The notes: generated from the sequence alone by a model not told the origin. A stretch of DNA of 64,000 nucleotides from CAVQUE01 sp046290435 (GCA_046290435.1 JBKAGO010000043.1:59679-123678), one strand, 5' to 3'. Positions 35,293-44,165 are shown, numbered from the stretch's first letter. Numbers and translations: made by a program.

Positions 35293-36191
35293 GCGCGTGG
35301 GTGCGTTCGGTCGACGACGCGGCGGAGCCGCTCCTTGGAGACATGGGTGTAGATCTGGGTGGAACCCAGATCTGCGTGGCCGAGGAGTTCCTGCACGGTG
35401 CGCAAGTCTGCTCCACCATCGAGCAGATGGGTGGCATAGGTGTGCCGTAGCGCATGAGGATGCACCGGTTGGTCGCCGCGACGGTCGAGGATGCGTCGCA
35501 CGTCGCGGGGCCCGATACGCCGTCCGGTGCGGTTGACGAACAGGGCATCGCCGGCATCGGGGCCGACCATGGCCGGACGGCCCCGATCGGTCCAGGCCGC
35601 CAACGCCACCGAAGCGGGCTCCGACACCGGCACCAGGCGCTCTTTGGCACCCTTGCCCAGAACCCGCACCACGCCTGCGGAGCGATCGAGTGAGCCCCGG
35701 TCGAGGCCGCAGAGCTCGCTGACGCGCAGGCCACTGCCGTAGAGCACCTCGACGATGGCCGTGTCGCGCAACGCCACCTCTTCGGGGTCGGCGTCGGTGG
35801 CGCTGCGCCGGGGGCTGATGAGTGCGTCGAGTTCGTCGTTGCGCAGGACCCGAGGCAGGCGCCCGGTTCCCGATGGGGCCTGGAGCCCGACGCTGGGATC
35901 GACCGCGACGTGGCCCCGCCGCAGCGCCCATGCGAAGTAGCGGCGCAGCGAGCTGGCCTTGCGGGCGATGGTGCGGGTGGCGTAGCCGTCGGCCACCAGG
36001 GCTGCGAGGTAGGAGCGCAGCAGCCGTCGCGACACCTGCCCGGGATGGTCGAGGTCCGCCTCGGTGCACCAGACCGCGAACGCATCGACATCGCGGCGGT
36101 ACACCGCGGTCGTCGCCGCTGTCACCGAGGTGAGCGACCGGGCGAAGTCGTCGAGCTCCCAGGACACGGCGCCAGGGTACCGAGCCGGCAC
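35289..36191 (-). CDS. Tyrosine recombinase XerC/XerD family
   Basis: Site-specific recombinase that resolves chromosome dimers, acting with FtsK. The product is 300 residues: an N-terminal SAM-like core-binding domain (AVYRRDVDAFAVWCTEADLD) and a catalytic domain with Arg in GSGLRVSELCGL, Lys in GKGAKER, HALRHTYATHLLDGGADLRT and the nucleophile Tyr in STQIYTHV. The GTG at 36191 is used; GTG 36164 (VSWELDDFARSL) is an alternative. Its place beside dprA and yifB is the usual actinobacterial XerC locus. Confidence 0.93.
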   Translation of the reverse strand: MPARYPGAVSWELDDFARSLTSVTAATTAVYRRDVDAFAVWCTEADLDHPGQVSRRLLRSYLAALVADGYATRTIARKASSLRRYFAWALRRGHVAVDPSVGLQAPSGTGRLPRVLRNDELDALISPRRSATDADPEEVALRDTAIVEVLYGSGLRVSELCGLDRGSLDRSAGVVRVLGKGAKERLVPVSEPASVALAAWTDRGRPAMVGPDAGDALFVNRTGRRIGPRDVRRILDRRGDQPVHPHALRHTYATHLLDGGADLRTVQELLGHADLGSTQIYTHVSKERLRRVVDRTHPRA

Positions 36192-36224
36192 CGAACCGAC
36201 AGACCGGCCTCGCGGCGACGGCGG

Positions 36225-37355
36225 TCACGACGGCCGATCCTCCACCCGAAAGGCCGCCGCCGTCCGCTCGAGCAACGGACCACGGCGGACCACCAGGCCC
36301 GCACCGATCAACAGCTCGATGCGAAGTGCGGTGTCGTCGACCGCTGCGCCCGAGGCCACCACGACCTCGTCGACCGATCTCGGCTGCCACCCCAGCACAT
36401 CGAGCAATGCGGCCGATGCGGCGTCGATCTCCGTGGGCGGCGCAGCGACGGCGGTGGCAGGCGCCGCGATCAGGTCGAGGGCCACCATGACGTCGTCGAG
36501 GGTGCACAGCGGTGCGCACCCGTCGTCGATGAGGCGGTTGGTGCCTGCCGAGGCGGGGCTGCGGATGGAGCCGGGCACGGCCAGCACCGGCAGGTTGCGG
36601 GCCATGGCCTCGGTGGCGGTCGAGAGCGACCCTCCCGCAGCGTGGGACTCGACCACCACCACGAGCTCCGCGAGTCCCGCGATGAGCCGATTGCGGGCAG
36701 GGAAGCGCCACCGCCGCGGCGCGGCTCCGAGCGGCGCCTCGCTGCAGATCACCCCCGTCTCGCCGACCCGGCGCCACAGCGACCGGTTGCGCGCCGGATA
36801 CGGGCGATCGACCCCCGAACCCACCACCGCGATGGGTGGCGCCCCGTCGGCAGCGAGGGCTCCTGCGTGGGCGGCGGCGTCGATGCCCGCAGCCAGGCCC
36901 GACACGACCGAGACCCCTGCTCCGGCGAGCATCCGACCGAGCTCGTTGGCGATGTCGATGCCGTATCGGGTGCATTCCCTGGTGCCGACGATGGCTGCCG
37001 TGCGTCCCGAGAACACCGTGGGATCGCCGGAGGTGAACAACACGATCGGCGGTTCCGGGTCGTCGACCAGGCGTATCGGGAACGCGGGGCTCGACTCCCC
37101 CAGCACCCCCACCCGTGCGGCGGTGTGCTCCGCCCACAGCATCTCGGCATCGATCGCCCGTGCCTCCTGGCGCCAGCGGTCGGCGACGGTGCCCGACCCG
37201 ATGGCGTCGGCCACCTGCGGATCGCCGGCGACGACCGCCGCCCACGCCTCGCCGGGGCTCCAGCGCTCGAGGAGTGCCCGGATACGGCGAGGCCCGGCCC
37301 CGTCGAGCGCACACAAGGCCGCGAGCCACGCCTCATCGGGCAGTACCGGGCTCAT
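36225..37355 (-). CDS. dprA: DNA-processing protein DprA
   Basis: Binds incoming single-stranded DNA and loads RecA in natural transformation; widely kept even in species not known to transform. The product is 376 residues: an N-terminal helical region (LCALDGAGPRRIRALLERW), the Rossmann-like core with AIVGTRECTRYG, VSGLAAGIDAAAH and RFPARNRLIAGLAELVVVVE, and a C-terminal winged-helix-like part. The ATG at 37355 overlaps the yifB TGA (ATGA). Confidence 0.96.
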   Translation of the reverse strand: MSPVLPDEAWLAALCALDGAGPRRIRALLERWSPGEAWAAVVAGDPQVADAIGSGTVADRWRQEARAIDAEMLWAEHTAARVGVLGESSPAFPIRLVDDPEPPIVLFTSGDPTVFSGRTAAIVGTRECTRYGIDIANELGRMLAGAGVSVVSGLAAGIDAAAHAGALAADGAPPIAVVGSGVDRPYPARNRSLWRRVGETGVICSEAPLGAAPRRWRFPARNRLIAGLAELVVVVESHAAGGSLSTATEAMARNLPVLAVPGSIRSPASAGTNRLIDDGCAPLCTLDDVMVALDLIAAPATAVAAPPTEIDAASAALLDVLGWQPRSVDEVVVASGAAVDDTALRIELLIGAGLVVRRGPLLERTAAAFRVEDRPS

Positions 37356-38878
37356 GACGCCTCACCGAGGCTGGCGGCTTCGGTGAACACCTCGGCCCGC
37401 AACGCCAGCGCCGCGGCGACGTCGCGTGCCCGCAGCGGACCCTCGATGCCATCGAGGTCGGCGATGGTCCGGGCCACGCAACGCACCCGGTGCACCCCGC
37501 GGGCGCTGAGGCGGCCGTCGTCGACCGCCCGCGACAGCAACGCCACCGACTCGGCGTCGAGCGGCGCCGCCATCTCGAGGGAGGCGGTGTCGAGCGCCAC
37601 GTTGGCATGGACCCCGCGGGAGCGCGCGATCTCGCGCGCCTGGGCCACCCTCACCGCGACCGAAGCGCTCGATTCCCCCCGCTCGGGAGCGAACAGCGCC
37701 GCCGAACCGGGCCGCTGGACGTGCACCCTGAGATCGAAACGGTCGAGCAACGGCCCCGACAGCCGCCGGGCGTAGCGAGCTCGGGCCACCGGTGAGCAAC
37801 GACAGTCACGATCCGTGGCGGTCGCCTCGCCGCAGGGGCACGGATTGGTGGCCCCGACCAGCACGAACCGCGCCGGGTAGGCCGCACTGCCATAGGCCCG
37901 GGCCACCCGCACGGTGCCCTCCTCGAGCGGCTGGCGCAGCGCGTCGAGCACCATGGTGGGGAACTCGCCGAGCTCGTCGAGGAACAACACGCCACCATGG
38001 GCGCAGCTGATCTCGCCCGGGCGCATCTGGCGGGTGCCGCCGCCCACCAGCGCCACCGTCGAGCTGGTGTGGTGCGGCGCCCGGAACGGTGGGGTGCGCA
38101 CCAGCCCGCCCGGCGGCAGCGTGATGCCCGCCGCGGAGTGCACCGTCGTCACCTCGAGGGCGTCGTCGCCCGACAGGCGCGGCAACAGTCCCGGCATGGT
38201 CTTGGCCACCATCGTCTTGCCCGCACCCGGCGGCCCGATGAGCAGCACATGATGACCGCCGGCGGCGGCGATCTCGATGGCGCGTCGGGCCAGGGGCTGA
38301 CCCTGCACGTCCGCCAGGTCGGCGCCGATCGTCGCCGGTGGCGTGGTCGGCAGCGGCGGCGGTTCCTGCCAGCTGTTGTCGCCGCGGAGGCAGTCGATGA
38401 CCTCTTCGAGGTCGCGGGCGCACAGAACCATCACCTCGGGCACCAGCGCCGCCTCGGCATGGTTGGCCGGCGAGATGACCGCGGCCTTGGCAGCGGCGGC
38501 GGCGACGAGAGGCAACGCGCCCACCACCGGCCGCACGGTGCCGTCGAGGCCGAGCTCGGCGACGAAGGCCACACCGGCGACATCGGCGGCCTCGAGCTGG
38601 CCCGTGGCGACCAGGATGCCGATGGCGATGGCGAGGTCGAGCCCTGCCCCGGTCTTGGGGATCCCCGACGGTGCGAGGTTGACGGTGACCTTGAGGTTCG
38701 GCCACTTCGCCCCGCTCGACAAGATGGCGGCCCGCACCCGATCGCGGGCCTCGCGGCACGCGGTGTCGGGCAGACCGACCACGGTGAAGCCGGGCAGACC
38801 CGGACCGGCATGGACCTCGACGGTGACGGCGTGACCGCGGATACCGGTCAGCGACGCCGAGGCGATGGTGGCGAGCAC
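37352..38878 (-). CDS. YifB/ComM family Mg-chelatase-like AAA ATPase
   Basis: AAA+ helicase-type protein; ComM promotes branch migration during transformation. The product is 508 residues: an N-terminal Lon-like domain (EVHAGPGLPGFTVVGLPDTA), Walker A GPPGAGKTM, Walker B GGVLFLDELGEF, and a zinc-like NPCPCGEATATDRDCRC loop, then the C-terminal Mg_chelatase_C part. Start GTG 38878 with AGGGAG upstream. Overlaps dprA, so competence-type genes are co-expressed. The 139-base gap upstream shows nothing clear. Confidence 0.95.
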   Translation of the reverse strand: MLATIASASLTGIRGHAVTVEVHAGPGLPGFTVVGLPDTACREARDRVRAAILSSGAKWPNLKVTVNLAPSGIPKTGAGLDLAIAIGILVATGQLEAADVAGVAFVAELGLDGTVRPVVGALPLVAAAAAKAAVISPANHAEAALVPEVMVLCARDLEEVIDCLRGDNSWQEPPPLPTTPPATIGADLADVQGQPLARRAIEIAAAGGHHVLLIGPPGAGKTMVAKTMPGLLPRLSGDDALEVTTVHSAAGITLPPGGLVRTPPFRAPHHTSSTVALVGGGTRQMRPGEISCAHGGVLFLDELGEFPTMVLDALRQPLEEGTVRVARAYGSAAYPARFVLVGATNPCPCGEATATDRDCRCSPVARARYARRLSGPLLDRFDLRVHVQRPGSAALFAPERGESSASVAVRVAQAREIARSRGVHANVALDTASLEMAAPLDAESVALLSRAVDDGRLSARGVHRVRCVARTIADLDGIEGPLRARDVAAALALRAEVFTEAASLGEAS

Positions 38879-39017
38879 GATGAACTCCCTGATACGGCGA
38901 AACCGATGAGGGAGGTCGTGACGTCGACCACCGAGACGTGATCTGAACCGTACCGGTGGCCTGTGACAATCACGCAGGGAGCGTCCCGGCGCAGGCCACT
39001 GCGGCCGGCGCGGCCGA

Positions 39018-39407
39018 TCAGTTCAGGACTTCGCGGATGTAGGCGACGACGGCGTCGATCTCGGCGCTGCTGAGCGAGTCGCCGAAGGCCGGCATGCCCT
39101 GGTTGAGGCCGTTGGCGATGACGTCGACCATCGCCGAGGCCTCGGGATAGGCACTGAGCGAAGCGCCCTCGTTGAGCCGAGGGCCACGACCGCCTTGGCC
39201 ATCGGAGCCGTGGCAGTTGCTGCAGCGGGCGCTGTAGACGTCGCGGCCGAGCACGAGTTCGGGGTCGGGTTCGCCGTCGGGGCCGAGGGGTACCTCCGGG
39301 GAGCTCGAACAGCCCGCCGCGCCGAGAGCCACGACCACCCAGAGCGCCAGGGTGGCACCGACGATGCGGAACCGACGCCGGGGCCGGGTAGCTGCTGCGC
39401 TCACCAT
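39018..39407 (-). CDS. Membrane-anchored c-type cytochrome
   Basis: A 129-residue protein with an N-terminal basic segment and hydrophobic helix ending GAAGC, probably a lipobox (Cys about residue 33), followed by one class I heme c site: CSNCH with GSDGQGGRGPRLN, and the axial Met probably in GMPAFGDSLSSAEIDAVVAY. It likely carries electrons outside the membrane. The ATG at 39407 lies in the end of the enoyl-CoA hydratase gene (stop 39401), so they may be coupled by position only. No oxidase genes are adjacent. Confidence 0.88.
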   Translation of the reverse strand: MVSAAATRPRRRFRIVGATLALWVVVALGAAGCSSSPEVPLGPDGEPDPELVLGRDVYSARCSNCHGSDGQGGRGPRLNEGASLSAYPEASAMVDVIANGLNQGMPAFGDSLSSAEIDAVVAYIREVLN

Positions 39408-40180
39408 CCGGTGTAGGTGGGGTCGCGCCGCTCGAGGAACGCAGAGACGGCCTCTTTGGTGTCGCCGGTGGTGAAGTTGTACGACTGGGCCACGCCCTCG
39501 GCGTCGACGGCCTCGGCCAGGGTGTTGGTGAACGACCGGTTCAGCAGCGCCTTGCTCATGGCGATCGCGCGTGGCGCCGACGCAGCCGCCTTCGCGGCCC
39601 AGTCGGCGACGAAGGCGTCGAGCTCGTCGTGGGCAACCACACGATTGACCAGCCCCATCTGTTCGGCGGCGGTCGCGTCGATGATCTCGGCCAACAGCAC
39701 GAGCTCCTTGGCACGCTGCATGCCGACGATGCGCGGCAGCAGGAACGAACCGCCGAAGTCGACGCTGAGGCCGCGCTTGGCGAAGATCTCGCTGAAGCGC
39801 GCCCGGTCCGACGCCACGACCAGATCGCAGGCGAGCGCCATGTTGAGCCCGGCCCCCGCGGCGACGCCGTTGACCTTCGCGATGGTGATCTTGGGCATGT
39901 CGAACAGCGCCTGGCAGGTGTCGCCGACGTTGCGCATCGCCTGCAGGGAATGCACGCGGTCGCCCTCGCTCGACGCCATGCCGCCGACGTCGGCGCCCGA
40001 GCAGAACGCGTCGCCGGCGCCGGTGATCACCACGGCGCGGATGTCGTCGCGGTAGCCGAGCTCGCGGAACAGCACGCGCAGCTCGCTCCACATGATCTGG
40101 GTGACCGCGTTCTTGCGGTGGGGGCGGTTGAGGGTGATGGTGGCCACCCCGTCGGCTTCGTCGACCTGCAGTTCTTCCAT
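39401..40180 (-). CDS. Enoyl-CoA hydratase/isomerase family protein
   Basis: Crotonase-fold enzyme; probably hydrates or isomerises an acyl-CoA in fatty acid or related catabolism. The product is 259 residues with GVATITLNRPHRKNAVT, the oxyanion region GAGDAFCSGADVGGM, NGVAAGAGLNMALACDLVVA and a Asp-containing VDFGGSFLLPRIVG. Only one of the two glutamates of true hydratases is apparent, so isomerase activity is possible. The ATG at 40180 opens MEELQVDE; no ribosome site is seen, so it may be leaderless. Confidence 0.9.
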   Translation of the reverse strand: MEELQVDEADGVATITLNRPHRKNAVTQIMWSELRVLFRELGYRDDIRAVVITGAGDAFCSGADVGGMASSEGDRVHSLQAMRNVGDTCQALFDMPKITIAKVNGVAAGAGLNMALACDLVVASDRARFSEIFAKRGLSVDFGGSFLLPRIVGMQRAKELVLLAEIIDATAAEQMGLVNRVVAHDELDAFVADWAAKAAASAPRAIAMSKALLNRSFTNTLAEAVDAEGVAQSYNFTTGDTKEAVSAFLERRDPTYTGW

Positions 40181-40202
40181 GGGAGGCACGATACTTGCCC
40201 CC

Positions 40203-40313
40203 ATGGGACTGGACCCGACTCGACAGCACCGCCGCACCCGGTTCGACTACTGGTACGTCGCCGCCGGCATCGCCGTGGCGATCGCCCTGGTGTTGTGGGC
40301 GTTCTTCGGATGA
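40203..40313 (+). CDS. Small single-span membrane protein (36 aa)
   Basis: A short basic head (MGLDPTRQHRRTRFD) followed by one membrane helix (YWYVAAGIAVAIALVLWAFF). The function is unknown. It starts 22 bases from the divergent enoyl-CoA hydratase start and overlaps the next gene by ATGA at 40310, so the two plus-strand small genes are translationally coupled. The tight coupling and coding bias argue that it is real despite its size. Confidence 0.7.
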   Translation: MGLDPTRQHRRTRFDYWYVAAGIAVAIALVLWAFFG

Positions 40314-40519
40314 GCGGCATGTGGGACGACGACGAGGTGGACGTCCGGTTCCTCCAGCCCTACCAGGCGACCAAGACCTACCTGTGCCCGGGCTGCAACC
40401 GCGACATCATGCCGGGCACCGGCCACGTGGTCGCCGTGCCCCATGCGGCGGCCGACCTGCGCCGTCACTGGCACCGGGGCTGCTGGCAGGCCCGCCATCG
40501 TCGTCGACCCCGGGGCTGA
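40310..40519 (+). CDS. Small conserved actinobacterial protein with CxxC motif
   Basis: A 69-residue protein: MSGMWDDDEVDVRFLQPYQA, then TYLCPGCNRDIMPGTGHVV and a C-terminal HRHW-like HWHRGCW with a basic tail. The CPGC pair, the later Cys and several His suggest a zinc-binding treble-clef-like fold. I recall similar short proteins in actinobacteria, sometimes named ATP/GTP-binding, but no function is established by sequence. Coupled by ATGA to the membrane peptide gene upstream. Confidence 0.8.
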   Translation: MSGMWDDDEVDVRFLQPYQATKTYLCPGCNRDIMPGTGHVVAVPHAAADLRRHWHRGCWQARHRRRPRG

Positions 40520-40534
40520 CGTCGGAGCTGCGGC

Positions 40535-40945
40535 TCAGAAGACGCCCTCCCAGACCTCGACGCGGCCGGATTCGACCGCGGCGATGTCGAAGCGCAGACG
40601 GCCCCGGGCCTTGGTCTCGGCGACGTAGGCCATGGCCAGGCGGCGGATGCGGGCCTGTTTGTCGGGGGTGACGGCCTCGACGGGGTGGCCGTAGCGGCGC
40701 GACGAACGCGTCTTGACCTCGCAGACGACCAGCTCGCCCCGGCGGGCCAGGATGAGATCGAGCTCGCCGTTGCGGGTGCGCCAGTTGCGGGCCACGACGC
40801 GGTAGCCCTGGCGTCGGTACCACGCCGCAGCGAGCTCCTCGCCCGCCGCACCGAGGTGCTGGTTGTGGCGCGCCGACGGCCCGGCACGTTCGCCGGTGTG
40901 ACGCGCAGATGAATATCGGTTGGATGTGGAGGTGTCTTCGCCCAT
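40535..40945 (-). CDS. YraN family (UPF0102) endonuclease-like protein
   Basis: A 136-residue protein with the Holliday-junction-resolvase/restriction-endonuclease-like core: LGAAGEELAAAWYRRQGYRV, RTRNGELDLILARRGELVVC and EVKTRSSRRYG (the E...D...ExK metal-binding set). In actinobacteria yraN lies between rplS/rnhB and yifB-dprA, as here apart from the intruding genes. The cellular role is not known. The ATG at 40945 gives a Ser/Arg-rich head; the true start could be later. Confidence 0.9.
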   Translation of the reverse strand: MGEDTSTSNRYSSARHTGERAGPSARHNQHLGAAGEELAAAWYRRQGYRVVARNWRTRNGELDLILARRGELVVCEVKTRSSRRYGHPVEAVTPDKQARIRRLAMAYVAETKARGRLRFDIAAVESGRVEVWEGVF

Positions 40946-40994
40946 GGGCGCCGACACTACGAAGCACCAGTGACAACGAAGACCGGGAGCCATC

Positions 40995-42008
40995 GTGCGT
41001 GTCGCCGTGTTCAGCACCAAGCCCTACGACCTGGCGTCGTTCACCGACGCCAACACCGCCCATGGCCACGACCTGGTCCACCTCGAGCCGAGGCTCACCC
41101 CCGAGACCGCCGCTCTCGCCGATGGCTGCGACGCCATCTGCGCGTTCGTCAACGACGACCTCGGAGCCCCGGTGCTCGAACGCCTCGCCGCCATGGGCAT
41201 CGGGACCATCGCATTGCGATCGGCGGGCTTCAACCACGTCGACCTCGAGGCCGCGGCACGGCTCGACCTGTCGGTGTCGCGGGTGCCGGCGTATTCACCC
41301 CATGCGGTGGCCGAACACGCCGTCGGGCTGATCCTGGCCCTGAACCGCAAGATCCACCGGGCCTACAACCGGGTGCGGGAGAACAACTTCGCGCTCCACG
41401 GCCTCGAGGGATTCGACCTCCACGGCCGCACCATCGGCGTGATCGGGACGGGCCAGATCGGCTCGGTGTTCGCGCAGATCATGCTGGGCTTCGGATGCCG
41501 TGTCGTGGCCCACGACCCGTATCCGAACGAGACGTGCGAAGCCATGGGCGTCACCTACCGGTCCCTCGAGGAACTGCTGGCCGAGGCCGACATCGTGGCC
41601 CTGCACTGCCCGCTGTCACCCGCGTCGTATCACCTGATCGACGACGAGGCCATCGCCCGGATGAAGCCGGGCGTGATGCTGATCAACACCAGCAGGGGTG
41701 CGCTCGTCGACACCGAAGCGGTCGTGCGGGGGCTCAAGAGCGGCCACATCGGCTACGTCGGCCTCGACGTCTACGAAGAGGAAGGAGATCTGTTCTTCGA
41801 GGATCTGTCCGACGTGGTGATCGGCGATGACGTGTTCAGCAGGCTGTTGACCTTCCCGAACGTGTTGATCACGGCGCACCAGGCGTTCTTCACGACCGAG
41901 GCACTGAGTCAGATCGCACGCACGACGCTGGCGAACCTGACCGCAGTGGAGACAGGCAGCGGCGAGCTGCACCTGGTCCCGATGCCGGATCGGGCCGCCG
42001 GGGGCTGA
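40995..42008 (+). CDS. D-2-hydroxyacid dehydrogenase, D-lactate dehydrogenase (LdhA)-like
   Basis: NAD-dependent enzyme reducing pyruvate (or a similar 2-keto acid) to the D-hydroxyacid. The product is 337 residues from GTG 40995. The NAD fold has TIGVIGTGQIGSVFAQIMLG; catalytic Arg is in LINTSRGALVDT, Glu in DVYEEEGDLFFED, and His in LITAHQAFFT. The segment DVFSRLLTFPNVL is characteristic of fermentative LdhA enzymes. It is an isolated plus-strand gene between yraN and rplS. Confidence 0.9.
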   Translation: MRVAVFSTKPYDLASFTDANTAHGHDLVHLEPRLTPETAALADGCDAICAFVNDDLGAPVLERLAAMGIGTIALRSAGFNHVDLEAAARLDLSVSRVPAYSPHAVAEHAVGLILALNRKIHRAYNRVRENNFALHGLEGFDLHGRTIGVIGTGQIGSVFAQIMLGFGCRVVAHDPYPNETCEAMGVTYRSLEELLAEADIVALHCPLSPASYHLIDDEAIARMKPGVMLINTSRGALVDTEAVVRGLKSGHIGYVGLDVYEEEGDLFFEDLSDVVIGDDVFSRLLTFPNVLITAHQAFFTTEALSQIARTTLANLTAVETGSGELHLVPMPDRAAGG

Positions 42009-42059
42009 CTTCGAGGCTGCGGTCGGGGCACCGGTGCCCGTCGACCGCCGGCCCGTGGG

Positions 42060-42401
42060 TCAGCGCTTCTCCTTGATCTTGGCCTTCTTGCCGATGCGGT
42101 CGCGCTGGTAGTACAGCTTGGCGCGACGCACGTCGCCTCGGGTGACACGCTCGATCATCTCGATGATCGGCGAGTGCAGCGGGAAGGTGCGCTCGACACC
42201 GACGCCGAAGCTGACCTTGCGCACGGTGAAGCTCTCGTGGATGCCACCGCCGCGGCGGGAGATGACGAAACCCTCGAAGACCTGGACACGCTCGCGGGTG
42301 CCCTCGACCACTCGCACGTGGACCTTGACGGTGTCGCCGGGGCCGAAATCGGGGATGTCGTCGCGCAGGCTCGTGGCGTCGACGATGTCGGTGGGCTTCA
42401 T
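42060..42401 (-). CDS. rplS: 50S ribosomal protein L19
   Basis: Protein at the 30S-50S interface. The product is 113 residues, the normal size: FGPGDTVKVHVRVVEGTRER, QVFEGFVISRRGGGIHESFT, PLHSPIIEMIERVTRGDVRR and AKLYYQRDRIGKKAKIKEKR. It normally follows trmD directly; here two regulatory-type genes separate them, so it probably needs its own promoter. Confidence 0.97.
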   Translation of the reverse strand: MKPTDIVDATSLRDDIPDFGPGDTVKVHVRVVEGTRERVQVFEGFVISRRGGGIHESFTVRKVSFGVGVERTFPLHSPIIEMIERVTRGDVRRAKLYYQRDRIGKKAKIKEKR

Positions 42402-42466
42402 GACGCAGGCTCCTGCAGTCGGTGGCGGCAACCGGCGCGCATCGGACCGGTCTGGAGAACCTCGCC

Positions 42467-42494
42467 AGGATAGGGCGACCCGGTCGATTCCCAA
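42467..42494 (-). promoter_or_regulatory. Possible sigma-70-type promoter for rplS
   Basis: On the minus strand TTGGGA (42489-42494) and TATCCT (42467-42472) are separated by 16 bases, giving a leader of about 60 bases before the rplS ATG at 42401. The match is moderate, but rplS is cut off from the trmD operon here, so a local promoter is expected. Confidence 0.3.
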
Positions 42495-42546
42495 CCATCG
42501 CGCCATCTCCGGCTACGGTTCGCGGCGCTCATGGGCGGCTCGGGCC

Positions 42547-43629
42547 TCACCCCGCGTAGGTGCCGAACGACCAGAGATTGCCCTCGGGATCCCGGATCGA
42601 GAACACCATCCCATCGGGATCGTAGTCGGGGGTCTCCGGCTCGCTGATCACCTCGACGCCGGCGGCCACGCAGCGGTCGTACACCGCCATTGGGTCGGCG
42701 GTCACGACATAGAGACTCCCGGCGCCGGTGGGGCGGTCCGAGAACACGTTGCCGGGCCGTGCGGCGCTGGCGGCCTGCACGACGCCCCCCTCTGGCCAGC
42801 GCAGCTGCGAGTGTTCGACGACCGACGGGTCGTCACCGGGGACAACCAGCTGTGCCTCGAACCCCAAGACGTCGACCATGAACGCGATCCCGGCCGGGGC
42901 GTCGGCGTAGTTGAGTGCCGCCCAGATGGCCCCGCCGCCGGGCGACGCAACCGCCGAGCCGGACGCCGCGGCCTCCGCCTCGGCAGAGGCGACGACATCC
43001 ATGCCGGCTTCGGCCATGCGTTCGGCCAAGACGTCGATGGAGACCTGTTCGACCTGGCGGGAGAGCATCCAGCGGTGGCCGTAGGGGTCGAGCAGCGTGC
43101 CGTGGCGGGCGCCGTGGGGCTGGTCGGCCGGCTCCATGAGCGCTTCGGCACCGGCGGCGACGGCCCGGGCGAAGGCGCCGTCGACGTCGTCGACCTCGAG
43201 ATGCACGGCGACGGTCGTGCCGCCGAGGGTGCGGGGCGACGTGACACCCATCTCGGGGAACTCGTCGGAGAGGTAGAAGGGGGCACCGCCGATGCGGAAC
43301 TCGGCGTGGCCGAGTGCGCCGCCCTCCATGGCGATGCGCATCACCTCCACGGCGCCGAACGCCTCGGCGTAGAAGGCGAGGGCGCCGGCGCCGTCGTGGA
43401 CGGTCAGGTACGGCCGGACGGTCGCGGTCGTGGCGGCACCGGTGGGTGCGTCGGCTCGCGCTGTGGTGGTCTCGGATGCGGTGGTCGTGGGCATGGTCGT
43501 TCTCCTCGAGGTGGGGATGTCATCGGTGGCGAGCAGCGACGCCATCTGGCGCCGCAGCCGGGTTGCGAATGCGGGGTCGGGGGCGACCGGGAGGTCCCGG
43601 CCGCCGAGGGACTCGAACGGGTCGGCCAT
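42547..43629 (-). CDS. Two-domain VOC (glyoxalase/PhnB-like) protein linked to an ECF sigma factor
   Basis: A 360-residue protein. The first 40 residues (PFESLGGRDLPVAPDPAFAT plus RLRRQM) form a short helical head often seen in proteins encoded beside this class of sigma factors. Two VOC domains follow: PYLTVHDGAGALAFYAEAFG to DPYGHRWMLS, and a second ending DPEGNLWSFGTYAG. Such folds bind metal and small molecules (glyoxalase, fosfomycin or bleomycin resistance types); the ligand is unknown. The ATG at 43629 has GAGGAGG and overlaps the sigma TGA (TGATG). Confidence 0.85.
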   Translation of the reverse strand: MADPFESLGGRDLPVAPDPAFATRLRRQMASLLATDDIPTSRRTTMPTTTASETTTARADAPTGAATTATVRPYLTVHDGAGALAFYAEAFGAVEVMRIAMEGGALGHAEFRIGGAPFYLSDEFPEMGVTSPRTLGGTTVAVHLEVDDVDGAFARAVAAGAEALMEPADQPHGARHGTLLDPYGHRWMLSRQVEQVSIDVLAERMAEAGMDVVASAEAEAAASGSAVASPGGGAIWAALNYADAPAGIAFMVDVLGFEAQLVVPGDDPSVVEHSQLRWPEGGVVQAASAARPGNVFSDRPTGAGSLYVVTADPMAVYDRCVAAGVEVISEPETPDYDPDGMVFSIRDPEGNLWSFGTYAG

Positions 43630-44165
43630 CACGCCTCCTCTCCGTCGTCGCCGTCGTCGCCGGGGTGGAGATCGCGAAAGGCCCGCCGGGCCCGCACCAG
43701 CAGGACCTCGGTGGCGCCGACGGTGCGCCCGAGAGCCAGGGCGACGTCGCGCACGGCGAGGCCGTCGAGATAGCGCAACGTCAGCGCGGCGCGGTGCTGA
43801 TGGCCGAGTCGGGCGAGGGTCTCATGGGCTGCTTCGACGTCGAGGACCACGTCCCACACGTCGTCGTCGGCATGGGCCTCGCCCTCGATGGCATCGAGGA
43901 GCCGATCCTCGCGGGCCAGGCGGCGCCAGTGGTCCACCAACTTGTTGCGGGCCACGGCGATCAGCCAGGCGACACTCATGGACGGGACACGGTCGCGGCG
44001 TACGGCGTCGACCGCGGCGATGAAGGTCTCCGATGTGAGGTCCTCGGCCGTGGCGACCGATCCGCAGCGGCGCAGCAGATACCCGTAGACGTCGGGCAGC
44101 GCCTCGTCGTAGAGCGCCATCAGAGCGGCGCCCTGATCGTCGGCTGCGGGTGCGGTACGGGCCAT
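43629..44165 (-). CDS. ECF-type RNA polymerase sigma factor
   Basis: A 178-residue sigma factor with region 2 (YGYLLRRCGSVATAEDLTSE plus TFIAAV, then MSVAWLIAVARNKLVDHWRR) and region 4 (HRAALTLRYLDGLAVRDVAL then TVGATEVLLVRARRAF). No regulatory extension or anti-sigma gene is seen; the coupled VOC gene is its only partner. The ATG at 44165 is used; a TTG at 44207 is also in frame. The pair interrupts the trmD-rplS operon. Confidence 0.9.
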   Translation of the reverse strand: MARTAPAADDQGAALMALYDEALPDVYGYLLRRCGSVATAEDLTSETFIAAVDAVRRDRVPSMSVAWLIAVARNKLVDHWRRLAREDRLLDAIEGEAHADDDVWDVVLDVEAAHETLARLGHQHRAALTLRYLDGLAVRDVALALGRTVGATEVLLVRARRAFRDLHPGDDGDDGEEA

